Program-made: the position numbers and the translations under genes
Notes under the pieces: generated by a model
Seen by the model: only the letters and a program-made list of their open reading frames with translations
What the model was told of the DNA's origin: nothing
The model's database searches: none
Shown here: positions 32,403-41,509 of the stretch, piece after piece
Numbering within the stretch: position 1 is the stretch's first letter
Layout of the letters: the number at the start of each line of letters is the position of its first letter
Source of the DNA: Kocuria sp.
GTDB taxonomy: Bacteria > Actinomycetota > Actinomycetes > Actinomycetales > Micrococcaceae
Direction: 5' to 3'
NCBI RefSeq assembly: GCF_030530945.1
Contig: NZ_JAUMTZ010000002.1
Location: forward strand, 80,153 to 121,661
DNA: 41,509 nt

Positions 32403-33314
32403 TCAGCTTCCGGGGACGAGCAGCGCCTCCAGCGAGGTGAGGAACTCCCCCACCGGGGCGTCCACCTTCAGCGCCGCGAAGGCGTCCCCCGCCGTGACAC
32501 CGTGGTTGACGATGACCACCGGGATGTCCTGGCGGGCGGCCTGGCGCACGAACCGGCGGCCGGAGTTCACCGTCAGGGAGCTGCCCACCACCAGGAGGGC
32601 GCCCGCTCGCTCCACCATCCGGCGGGCCAGGGCCACGTTGCGGGGACGGGCGCTCTCCCCGAAGAACACCACGTCCGGTTTGAGCACCCCCTGGCACACG
32701 GGGCAGTCCCACACCCGGAAGCCTCCGGTCTCCTCCACGGTGGCGTCCGCGTCGGGTGCGTACTCCACCTGGGCGGCGTGGGTCAGCCCGTCGTAGAACC
32801 CGGGGTTCAGCTCGTCCAGGTACCGCGAGACCTCCTCGCGCGGGAAGCGGGAGCCGCACGCGGTGCACACCACCCACGCATAGGTTCCGTGCAGATCCAC
32901 AACGGCCAGGGAGCCGGCCTTCTGGTGCAGCAGGTCGATGTTCTGCGTGACCACCCCGTCCACCGCACCGGCGGTCTCCAGGCGGGCGAGGGCCTCGTGC
33001 GCGGCGGAGGGCCGGGCCTCGGCCACGAACCGCCACCCGTACTGGTTGCGCGCCCAGTAGTGGCGTCTGTTGTCCACGCTGCGCATGAACTCCTGGTACG
33101 TCATGGGGTTGCGGGGCTTGGCATCCGGCCCGCGGTAGTCGGGGATGCCGGAGCCGGTGCTGACCCCCGCGCCCGTGAGCACCGCGGTACGGCGTCCCAC
33201 GAGCAGCTCGTGGACCAGGGAGAGCCCGGCGCGGGCGTCCAGGGCATGGGGGTCGGGGAAGTGGCTCGGATCCACCGGGGCGCCGTAGCCGGCGCGGATC
33301 ACCCTCGTGGGCAT
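32403..33314 (-). CDS. NAD-dependent protein deacylase, SIR2 family (sirtuin)
   Basis: A 303-residue sirtuin. GAGVSTGSGIPDYRG (48-62) is the NAD-binding signature, TQNID (123-127) the ribose-binding motif, and His142 in LHG the catalytic base. The structural zinc ligands are complete: Cys150, Cys153, Cys204 and Cys207. Similarity to the class II (SIRT4-like) group suggests lysine deacylation or ADP-ribosylation, but the acyl preference is not readable. The ATG at 33314 is one base after the stop of the peroxiredoxin gene, so the two are translationally coupled. Its own terminator is at 32312-32363. Confidence 0.94.
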   Translation of the reverse strand: MPTRVIRAGYGAPVDPSHFPDPHALDARAGLSLVHELLVGRRTAVLTGAGVSTGSGIPDYRGPDAKPRNPMTYQEFMRSVDNRRHYWARNQYGWRFVAEARPSAAHEALARLETAGAVDGVVTQNIDLLHQKAGSLAVVDLHGTYAWVVCTACGSRFPREEVSRYLDELNPGFYDGLTHAAQVEYAPDADATVEETGGFRVWDCPVCQGVLKPDVVFFGESARPRNVALARRMVERAGALLVVGSSLTVNSGRRFVRQAARQDIPVVIVNHGVTAGDAFAALKVDAPVGEFLTSLEALLVPGS

Positions 33315-33315
33315 C

Positions 33316-33777
33316 TCAGTCCCGGGTCAGGTCCGTGAGGATCCCGTGGAGGCGCTCCCACTCCCGGGGCTCGGCCATGTCGGTGGAGCTGACGTCGCGG
33401 ACGGTCCCGGCGGCGTCGACGACGACGGTGACGCGGCGCGCGCAGCCGAGCTCCTCGTCGAAGACCCCGTACGAGCGGGCCACGCCGCCGTGGGGCCAGT
33501 GGTCGGAGAGCAGCTCGAAGTCGTAGGACTCCTCGCGTGCGAAGGCGTCCAGTGCGTAGTGGCTGTCCGTGGACACGCACAGCACCGTGGCCCCGGCGTC
33601 CTCGACGGTGTCCGCGTGGTCCTGCAGGTGGCACAGCTCCCCGGTGCACACCGGAGAGAACGCGAAGGGGAAGAACACCAGCACCACGGGCGCACCGCGG
33701 TACTGCGACAGGCTCCGGGGCTCACCGTCCCGGTTGGGCAGGGTGAACTCCGGCGCTGCTGATCCGATGTCGGTCAT
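33316..33777 (-). CDS. Peroxiredoxin, AhpE-like with an extra CX4C cysteine
   Basis: A 153-residue thiol peroxidase that reduces H2O2 and organic peroxides. The active site FPFAFSPVC gives Pro37, Ser41 and the peroxidatic Cys44. LLSDHWPHGGVARSYGVFDEE is typical of AhpE (M. tuberculosis Rv2238c, also 153 residues and next to a DUF3052 gene). Unlike AhpE it has Cys49, giving the CX4C spacing of PrxQ/BCP proteins, where the second Cys resolves the sulfenic acid. A third cysteine is at 112. The ATG at 33777 follows a GGAAAGG site. It is coupled to the sirtuin downstream and lies 38 bp from the DUF3052 gene upstream, so a three-gene transcript is likely. Confidence 0.92.
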   Translation of the reverse strand: MTDIGSAAPEFTLPNRDGEPRSLSQYRGAPVVLVFFPFAFSPVCTGELCHLQDHADTVEDAGATVLCVSTDSHYALDAFAREESYDFELLSDHWPHGGVARSYGVFDEELGCARRVTVVVDAAGTVRDVSSTDMAEPREWERLHGILTDLTRD

Positions 33778-33815
33778 GGGGACCTTTCCCGCCGCATCCA
33801 CGGCGCGGCTCGGTG

Positions 33816-34232
33816 CTAGAAGTTGCGCTTGGGGGCGAGCCGGGAGACGGACCAGTCGGAGGAGACGCGGGCGGCGCTCGTGACGTGCAGCCCGGCGGTG
33901 GAGGCAGCGTCCTGGACGTCCGCGGGGGACACGTGGTCGTCGCGCCCGGCCTTGGGGGTCAGCAGCCACACCACGCCGCCGTCGTCGAGGGTGGTCTGGA
34001 CGTCCACGAGCTCGTCCACGAGGTCACCGTCGCCGTCGCGCCACCACAGCACCACGGCGTCGACGACCTCCTGCGCGTCCTCGTCGAAGAGCTCGGAGCC
34101 GATGGCGTCCTCGATCCGGGCCCGCAGGTCCGCATCGACGTCGTCGTCGTAGCCGAACTCCTGGACGTAGTCGCCGTCCTTCAGGTTCAGCTGCTCCGCA
34201 ATGCTCTCTTCGGGCGCCTTGGCCTCGCTCAC
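33816..34232 (-). CDS. DUF3052 family protein
   Basis: A 138-residue acidic protein of the actinobacterial DUF3052 family (M. tuberculosis Rv2239c). Conserved parts are QLNLKDGDYVQEFGYDDDVD (about 14-33), VDAVVLWWRDGDGDLVDELVD and VWLLTPKAGRDDHVSPADVQDAA. The fold looks mixed alpha/beta and soluble; no function is known to me. I use the GTG at 34232, with AAGGAGAG upstream, rather than the open frame to 34250. It is divergent from aceE, a neighbour relation conserved in actinobacteria. Confidence 0.88.
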   Translation of the reverse strand: MSEAKAPEESIAEQLNLKDGDYVQEFGYDDDVDADLRARIEDAIGSELFDEDAQEVVDAVVLWWRDGDGDLVDELVDVQTTLDDGGVVWLLTPKAGRDDHVSPADVQDAASTAGLHVTSAARVSSDWSVSRLAPKRNF

Positions 34233-34582
34233 CGTGTCTCTCCTTCTCAAGCCGTGTCGCGTGGGTCCCGGGATGCCACCGGCAGGTGCCCGGAGCCCAT
34301 ACTCACCGTGACGGGACCGTCGACGGTGCGTAATAAAGACAACACTGGATTAGCCGCTCGTTCAAGCCGCACCGGATGCCACGGGAAGGAAGTGGGCGCG
34401 TGTGACGGGGCCGCGGCGGGTGTGATGCGCAGAACACCTGTCGTCGCGATCCCCCACCCCGTAGCCTGTGACACGATGAGGGGATGACGGGGGCGGTTCT
34501 TTCCAGCCCGGGCCCCGCCACCAGGCACACCGCTCCGGCACCGGGGATCCCGCGACACGGAGCTGACGACAGAGAGGTTCAC
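34233..34582. promoter_or_regulatory. Divergent intergenic region between the DUF3052 gene and aceE
   Basis: This 350-bp gap holds no convincing gene. It contains a perfect 12-bp palindrome ACCGTCGACGGT (34316-34327), followed directly by the most AT-rich stretch here, TAATAAAGACAACACTGGATTAG (34331-34353). It also has TAGCCT (34462-34467), a -10 candidate for aceE with about a 110-nt leader. An ATG at 34484 is in frame with aceE but lacks family support. The palindrome is a candidate operator for one or both directions; its regulator is unknown. Confidence 0.4.
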
Positions 34583-37321
<2,739 letters not shown>

Positions 37322-37633
37322 GGCACCGCACCCCGCCCCGGGGCACCGTCACCTGACGGCGTCCCCACCCGCAGCGCCCCCGTCCCCGGAACTCTCCGGC
37401 GGCGGGGGCGCCGCGCTGTCCGCGCACGCGCGACCTTCCCGGGCCACCTGGCAGGCCCCCTGTACCAGAGTCACCGCCGCGCCGGGCCAGCCCGCAGCAC
37501 GCGCCGCAGGCTCCCGTCCGCCGCGGTGCGCTGGGCACGGGTGGCGCGCGGGCGACGTCGTCCGCCCGGGCCCGCTCTCCCGCAACGCCCCCGTCCGAGG
37601 CCCGGGCGCGAGGGGATCGACTACCCTCGTCTC
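37322..37633 (+). promoter_or_regulatory. aceE-fasR intergenic region with terminator and leaderless promoter
   Basis: This 312-bp gap has no gene. GCGCCCCCG/CGGGGGCGC (37374-37411, with an inner CCGGA/TCCGG pair) is a likely aceE terminator. The rest is very GC-rich until GATCGACTACCCT, where TACCCT (37622-37627) is a -10 box exactly six bases before the ATG at 37634. I see no other conserved element. Confidence 0.5.
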
Positions 37634-38869
37634 ATGCCTTCCGACGCCTCCGGCTCCGCCGCCCGCAAGCCACGCGTCTCGCGCCGGGCCGCGCGGTCCC
37701 TGCGCAGCCGGCAGCAGGGCACCCCGCACCCGCGGACCCTGGAGAACCTGCGGGCGAACCTGGGGCAGGTCTCCACCGTGGCGGTGCAGCGGCTGAGCAC
37801 GTCCCTGCCGTGGTTCGCCGAGCTGCGCGCGGACGAGCGCTCCGAGCTGGGGCTGCTCGCGCAGCGGGGCATCGCCTCCTTCGTCAGCTGGTACGAGAAC
37901 CCCCGCGAACCGCTGTGGGTGCTCACCGAGGTCTTCAAGCAGGCGCCCACGGACCTCACCCGGTCCATCACGCTGCAGAACGCGCTGCAGGTGCTGCGCA
38001 TCGTGGTGGACGTGGTGGAGGAGAAGGTCCCCGAGCTGGCCCAGCACCACGACGAGGTGGCCCTGCGGGAGGCCGTCCTGCGCTTCTCGCGGGAGGTGGC
38101 CTTCGCCGCCGCGGACGTCTACGCCAAGGCCGCAGAGAACCGCGGCTCGTGGGACGCCCGCATGGAGTCCCTCGTGGTGGACAGCATCCTGCGCGGGGAC
38201 CGTTCCGACTCGCTGCGCTCACGGGTCTCCGCGCTGGGGTGGACGGACCGGGGGGACGTCACCGTGATGGTGGGGCGTGCCCCGTCGACCACGGGCCCGG
38301 CGGGCGTGGAGCGGATCCGCCGCACTGTGGCCCGGCACGCGGCAGAGTGCCTCGTGGCCATCCAGACCGACCGGCTCGTGTTGATCCTGGGCGGGCCCAA
38401 GGACCACCTGCGCTCCCTCACCAGGCTGGCGGCCGTGTTCGGCGAGGGCCCCGTGGTCCACGGCCCGCCGGTCCCCACGGTCTTCGAGGCCAAGCACTCC
38501 GCGGACCGCGCCAACGCCGGGCTGCGCGCCGCCGCGGCCTGGCCGCAGGCACCGCGGCCCGTCCACTCCGAGGACCTCTGGCCGGAACGGGCCATCAGCG
38601 GCGACCCCCTGGCGCTGCAGGCCATGGTCGATGCCGTGTGGGAGCCGCTCGCGGCGTCCTCCACCGGCCTGGTGGACACCCTGTCCACCTACCTCAGCGT
38701 GGGGCACTCGCTCGAGGCCACCGCCCGCGAGCTGTACGTCCACGCCAACACCGTCCGCTACCGGCTGCGGCGCGTCAGCGACATCACCGGCTGGGACCCG
38801 CTGCTGCCGCGGGACGCCTTCGTCCTGCACTGCGCGGTGCTCGCGGGCAGGCTGCACCGGGACGAGTGA
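37634..38869 (+). CDS. fasR: PucR-family transcriptional regulator, FasR-like activator of fatty-acid synthesis
   Basis: A 411-residue regulator. The first 25 residues are basic (RKPRVSRRAARSLRSRQQ). A helical middle (100-180) is followed by a GGDEF-like CdaR domain (about 200-290), then a C-terminal PucR helix-turn-helix with LEATARELYVHANTVRYRLRRVSDITGWDP (about 368-397), which should bind DNA. In Streptomyces the orthologous gene sits directly before fabD and activates fabD-fabH-acpP-fabF. Here the order is the same, with 92 bp between stop and fabD. I start at the ATG at 37634, which looks leaderless (TACCCT six bases upstream); the frame is open to 37526. An effector such as an acyl-CoA is plausible but not visible. 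Confidence 0.88.
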   Translation: MPSDASGSAARKPRVSRRAARSLRSRQQGTPHPRTLENLRANLGQVSTVAVQRLSTSLPWFAELRADERSELGLLAQRGIASFVSWYENPREPLWVLTEVFKQAPTDLTRSITLQNALQVLRIVVDVVEEKVPELAQHHDEVALREAVLRFSREVAFAAADVYAKAAENRGSWDARMESLVVDSILRGDRSDSLRSRVSALGWTDRGDVTVMVGRAPSTTGPAGVERIRRTVARHAAECLVAIQTDRLVLILGGPKDHLRSLTRLAAVFGEGPVVHGPPVPTVFEAKHSADRANAGLRAAAAWPQAPRPVHSEDLWPERAISGDPLALQAMVDAVWEPLAASSTGLVDTLSTYLSVGHSLEATARELYVHANTVRYRLRRVSDITGWDPLLPRDAFVLHCAVLAGRLHRDE

Positions 38870-38900
38870 CCGTCCCCTTGTAGAAAGGCGACAAAACCCG

Positions 38901-38951
38901 GCTCCCAGCTTGGTGCGGGTGCCCGCTCCGCAACCCCGCTCCCACTTGGTG
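38901..38951 (+). repeat. Direct repeat upstream of fabD, candidate FasR operator
   Basis: GCTCCCAGCTTGGTG (38901-38915) and GCTCCCACTTGGTG (38938-38951) differ by one inserted G. Starts are 37 bp apart, and the second copy ends 10 bp before the fabD GTG. Just upstream, CTTGTAGAAAGGCGACAAAA (38878-38897) is unusually AT-rich. Placement right after the FasR-like gene suggests regulator binding. Confidence 0.5.
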
Positions 38952-38961
38952 GAATGAACGG

Positions 38962-39873
38962 GTGATTGCAGTCGTCTGCCCCGGTCAGGGGTCACAGAAG
39001 CCAGGATTCCTCACCGAGTGGCTGTCCGTCCCGGGTGTCGCCGAGCACCTCGCGCGGCTCTCCGACGCCGCCGGGCTGGACCTCGTGCACTACGGCACCG
39101 AGGCGGACGAGGAGGCCATCAAGGACACCGCGGTGGCCCAGCCGCTGATCGTCGCCGCCGGACTGGTCGCGGGTCGGTTGCTGGCTCCCCAGCTCCAGGG
39201 GCGCGAGGACGTGGTGCTCGCCGGTCACTCGGTGGGTGAGATCACCGCCGCCGCCCTCTCGGGCGTGCTGAGCGAGGAGGACGCCATGCGGTTCGTGCGC
39301 GTGCGCGCCACGGAGATGGCCCGCGCCGCCGCGGCGACCCCCACGGGCATGGCCGCGGTCCTGGGGGGCAAGCCCGACGACGTCGCCGCCGCACTCTCCG
39401 CCGCCGGCGCCACCGCGGCGAACGCGAACGGCGGCGGCCAGGTGGTGGCCGCGGGCACCGTCGAGCAGCTCGACTCCCTGGCGCAGAACCCGCCCGCCCG
39501 CGCTAAGGTGGTGCGCCTGAAGGTGGCCGGCGCGTTCCACACCGAGCACATGGCACCGGCCCTGCAGCCCCTGCGGGACCTCGTCCCGCAGCTGTCCCCG
39601 CGGGACCCCGAGCACCCGCTGCTCAGCAACCGCGACGGTGCCCGCGTGACCAGCGGCGCCGCCGCCCTGGAGTCCCTCGTGGAGCAGGTGTGCCGCCCCG
39701 TGCGCTGGGACGCCTGCATGGAGACCCTGGCGGAGCTGGACGTCCAGCAGATCGTGGAGCTGCCGCCCGCCGGCACCCTCGTGGGCCTGGCGAAGCGCGG
39801 TCTCAAGGGAGTCCCCGCCATGGCCGTCAACACCCCGGAGGACCTCGAGACGCTGCAGAGTACCCTGAGCTGA
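38962..39873 (+). CDS. fabD: Malonyl-CoA:ACP transacylase
   Basis: A 303-residue transacylase that loads malonyl groups on ACP for FAS-II. The start VVCPGQGSQKPG is the family signature. The nucleophile is Ser90 in GHSVGE, and His193 in AGAFHTEHM completes the dyad. Arg114-115 region VRVRATEM binds malonate. The start is the GTG at 38962; there is only a weak GGTGGA upstream, and the position agrees with the family N terminus. First gene of fabD-fabH-acpP, directly after the FasR-like regulator. The 59-bp gap to fabH suggests cotranscription. Confidence 0.95.
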   Translation: MIAVVCPGQGSQKPGFLTEWLSVPGVAEHLARLSDAAGLDLVHYGTEADEEAIKDTAVAQPLIVAAGLVAGRLLAPQLQGREDVVLAGHSVGEITAAALSGVLSEEDAMRFVRVRATEMARAAAATPTGMAAVLGGKPDDVAAALSAAGATAANANGGGQVVAAGTVEQLDSLAQNPPARAKVVRLKVAGAFHTEHMAPALQPLRDLVPQLSPRDPEHPLLSNRDGARVTSGAAALESLVEQVCRPVRWDACMETLAELDVQQIVELPPAGTLVGLAKRGLKGVPAMAVNTPEDLETLQSTLS

Positions 39874-39932
39874 GAGGGTGACCCACCCGCATCTCCCGCT
39901 GTGAACCGCACCAGGTAAGGAGTCGGCCTCTC

Positions 39933-41000
39933 GTGGCGACCATCAAACAGAACATTCCCAACGCCCACACGCGCATCCTGGGCATCGGTGCCTACCGCCC
40001 GTCCGAGATCGTGACCAACGACGACATCTGCCAGTGGATTGAGTCCTCTGACGAGTGGATCGTCAAGCGCACGGGCATCCACACCCGCCACCGGGCCCCC
40101 GCGGACGTCTCCGCGCTGGACATGGCGGAGCATGCCGCCCGGGAGGCCATGGCGGACGCCGGGATCACCGGTGAGCAGCTGAGCACCATCATCGTCTCCA
40201 CGGTGTCCTTCCCGTACCTGACCCCCTCGCTGGCCTCGTGCCTCGCGGACCGGCTGGGTGCCACCCCGGCGGCGGCGTACGACATCTCCGCCGCGTGCGC
40301 CGGGTACTGCTACGGCGTGGCCCAGGCGGACTCCCTGGTCCGCGCCGGCGACTCCACCAACGTGCTGGTCATCGGCGTGGAGAAGCTCTCGGACGTCATC
40401 GACAACTCCGAGCGCTCCATCTCCTTCCTGCTCGGCGACGGCGCCGGGGCCGTGGTGATCGGCCCGTCCGACGTCCCCGGGATCGGCCCCTCCGTGTGGG
40501 GCTCGGACGGCTCCAAGTGGGACGCCATCCGGATGACCCACCCCCTCACGGACATCCGCACGGTGGAGAACGGCGGGGAGCGCACCTTCGCGAAGGACCT
40601 CGTTGACCCCGAGACCGGCGAGATGCGCCCCGACGCCACCCTGTGGCCCACCCTGCGCCAGGACGGGCCCACGGTCTTCCGCTGGGCGTCCTGGGAGGGT
40701 GCCCGCGTGGCGCAGGAAGCCCTCGACGCCGCGGGCCTGCAGGCCGAGGACCTGGCGGCCTTCGTGCCCCACCAGGCCAACATGCGGATCATCGACCAGA
40801 TGGCCAAGGTGCTCAAGCTGCCCGAGTCCGTGGTCATCGCCCGGGACATCGCGGACGCGGGCAACACGTCCGCGGCCTCCATCCCGCTGGCCACGCACCG
40901 GCTGCTCGCGGAGCACCCGGAGCTGTCCGGCAGGCCGTCCCTGCAAATCGGCTTCGGGGCCGGGCTGGTGTACGGCGCCCAAGTGGTGCTCCTGCCCTGA
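39933..41000 (+). CDS. fabH: Beta-ketoacyl-ACP synthase III
   Basis: A 355-residue condensing enzyme that starts fatty-acid synthesis from an acyl-CoA primer and malonyl-ACP. The catalytic triad is Cys122 (SAACAG), His280 (VPHQANMR) and Asn311 (DAGNTSAAS). Actinobacterial FabH usually prefers branched or short acyl-CoA primers; I infer the same here but the sequence does not decide. The start is the GTG at 39933, with AAGGAG ten bases upstream. The next gene, acpP, is 148 bp away and may have its own promoter. Confidence 0.95.
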   Translation: MATIKQNIPNAHTRILGIGAYRPSEIVTNDDICQWIESSDEWIVKRTGIHTRHRAPADVSALDMAEHAAREAMADAGITGEQLSTIIVSTVSFPYLTPSLASCLADRLGATPAAAYDISAACAGYCYGVAQADSLVRAGDSTNVLVIGVEKLSDVIDNSERSISFLLGDGAGAVVIGPSDVPGIGPSVWGSDGSKWDAIRMTHPLTDIRTVENGGERTFAKDLVDPETGEMRPDATLWPTLRQDGPTVFRWASWEGARVAQEALDAAGLQAEDLAAFVPHQANMRIIDQMAKVLKLPESVVIARDIADAGNTSAASIPLATHRLLAEHPELSGRPSLQIGFGAGLVYGAQVVLLP

Positions 41001-41148
41001 TCCCCTCACCGTGGTGTCGTAGGGTTAGACCGCACACCTCCTGTCCACGGGACCGTCCGCACCGCTGGGCGCCCCGCACGGCAACCCTCCGGGGACCGTG
41101 GTCACCGAGTACGGTCGCTCACTGCGACCTCAACGAAAGGAAGCCGAC

Positions 41149-41394
41149 ATGGCGAGCAAAGACGAGATCCTGACCGGCCTGGCCGAGATCGTGAACGAGG
41201 AGACCGGCCTCGAGACCGAAGCCGTGCAGCTCGAGAAGTCCTTCACCGAGGACCTGGACATCGACTCGATCTCCATGATGACCATCGTGGTCAACGCCGA
41301 GGAGAAGTTCGACGTCACCATTCCCGACGAAGAGGTCAAGAACCTCAAGACCGTCGAGGACGCCGTCAACTTCATCGACAACGCCCAGGCCTGA
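41149..41394 (+). CDS. acpP: Acyl carrier protein
   Basis: An 81-residue acidic ACP that carries growing acyl chains. Ser40 in DLDIDSISMM is the phosphopantetheine site; Ile replaces the more common Leu after it (DSI rather than DSL). Helix and EEKFDVTIPDEE motifs are standard. The ATG at 41149 has GAAAGGAAG upstream. A TACGGT (41110-41115) and a TAGGGT (41020-41025) are -10 candidates in the gap after fabH, consistent with extra ACP expression. A fabF gene would be expected next, beyond the window. Confidence 0.95.
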   Translation: MASKDEILTGLAEIVNEETGLETEAVQLEKSFTEDLDIDSISMMTIVVNAEEKFDVTIPDEEVKNLKTVEDAVNFIDNAQA

Positions 41395-41396
41395 TG

Positions 41397-41509
41397 CCCG
41401 GGCGCGCGGTGGCGCCCCATACCCCCGGGGGGTGGGCCCCCCCCCCCACACCCGCCCGGCGCGCCGCCCCGGCCCGCGGCGCACCGGCGCGTTAGGCCCC
41501 CACGCCCTG
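41397..41509. other. C-rich low-complexity stretch at the window end
   Basis: After the acpP stop the sequence is almost all G and C, with CCCCCGGGGGG (41422-41432) and a run of 11 C (41437-41447). No ribosome-binding site or fabF start is visible. The CCCCC/GGGGGG pair may form a hairpin terminator. A homopolymer error in the assembly is also possible. Confidence 0.5.

Overview
The window is a gene-dense, very GC-rich piece of an actinobacterial chromosome. Gene content and protein similarity point to the Micrococcaceae, possibly Kocuria; the family is a fairly confident inference and the genus is only a guess. Many starts are GTG, neighbouring genes often share an ATGA or GTGA stop/start, and several ATG codons lie six or seven bases after a TANNNT -10 box, as in leaderless actinobacterial mRNAs. 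Nearly all of the sequence is core genome. I see no IS element, phage gene, integrase or CRISPR array.

Region 1 (1-10.7 kb): clpP2, clpP1 and trigger factor on the minus strand; tRNA-Pro(UGG) and tRNA-Gly(UCC); nei1 and rpiB (minus); pepN and the group-II truncated globin glbO (plus, overlapping GTGA); an unrecognised gene coupled to a hot-dog thioesterase (minus); and a TesB acyl-CoA thioesterase (plus). From memory this matches the Mycobacterium tuberculosis order Rv2460c-Rv2470 and Rv2475c.

Region 2 (10.7-21.1 kb): a compact hydroxamate-siderophore locus. A near-perfect DtxR/IdeR iron box (12836-12854) sits between two divergent operons. To the left are a siderophore-interacting ferric reductase (desF-like) and an RhtX/AmpG-like MFS transporter. 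To the right are four overlapping genes: a DesA-type lysine decarboxylase; a DesB-type N-monooxygenase fused to a GNAT acyltransferase (DesC-like); a DesD-type NIS synthetase; and a 948-residue fusion of a penicillin-acylase-family Ntn hydrolase with a second, paralogous GNAT domain. The predicted product is a desferrioxamine-type siderophore, possibly with an unusual acyl or aryl cap. The two fusions are the most unusual feature of the window. The locus sits inside a block that otherwise follows the mycobacterial order, because ettA (Rv2477c-like) and an SSB-like gene (Rv2478c-like) follow directly.

Region 3 (21.1-32.1 kb): ettA, ssb-like, tRNA-Arg(UCU), a small membrane protein, glnE and glnA2 (minus, overlapping), panB, a 58-residue conserved small protein, a type-1c methionine aminopeptidase, and polyphosphate glucokinase.

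Region 4 (32.1-41.5 kb): a sirtuin and a one-domain peroxiredoxin (coupled, minus), a DUF3052 protein, then divergent aceE, a PucR-family FasR-like regulator, and the fatty-acid initiation genes fabD, fabH and acpP. This resembles M. tuberculosis Rv2238c-Rv2244 and the Streptomyces fasR-fabD-fabH-acpP locus: acetyl-CoA supply, its regulator and FAS-II initiation are side by side. A direct repeat just before fabD is a candidate FasR operator. The window ends just after acpP in a C-rich low-complexity stretch.
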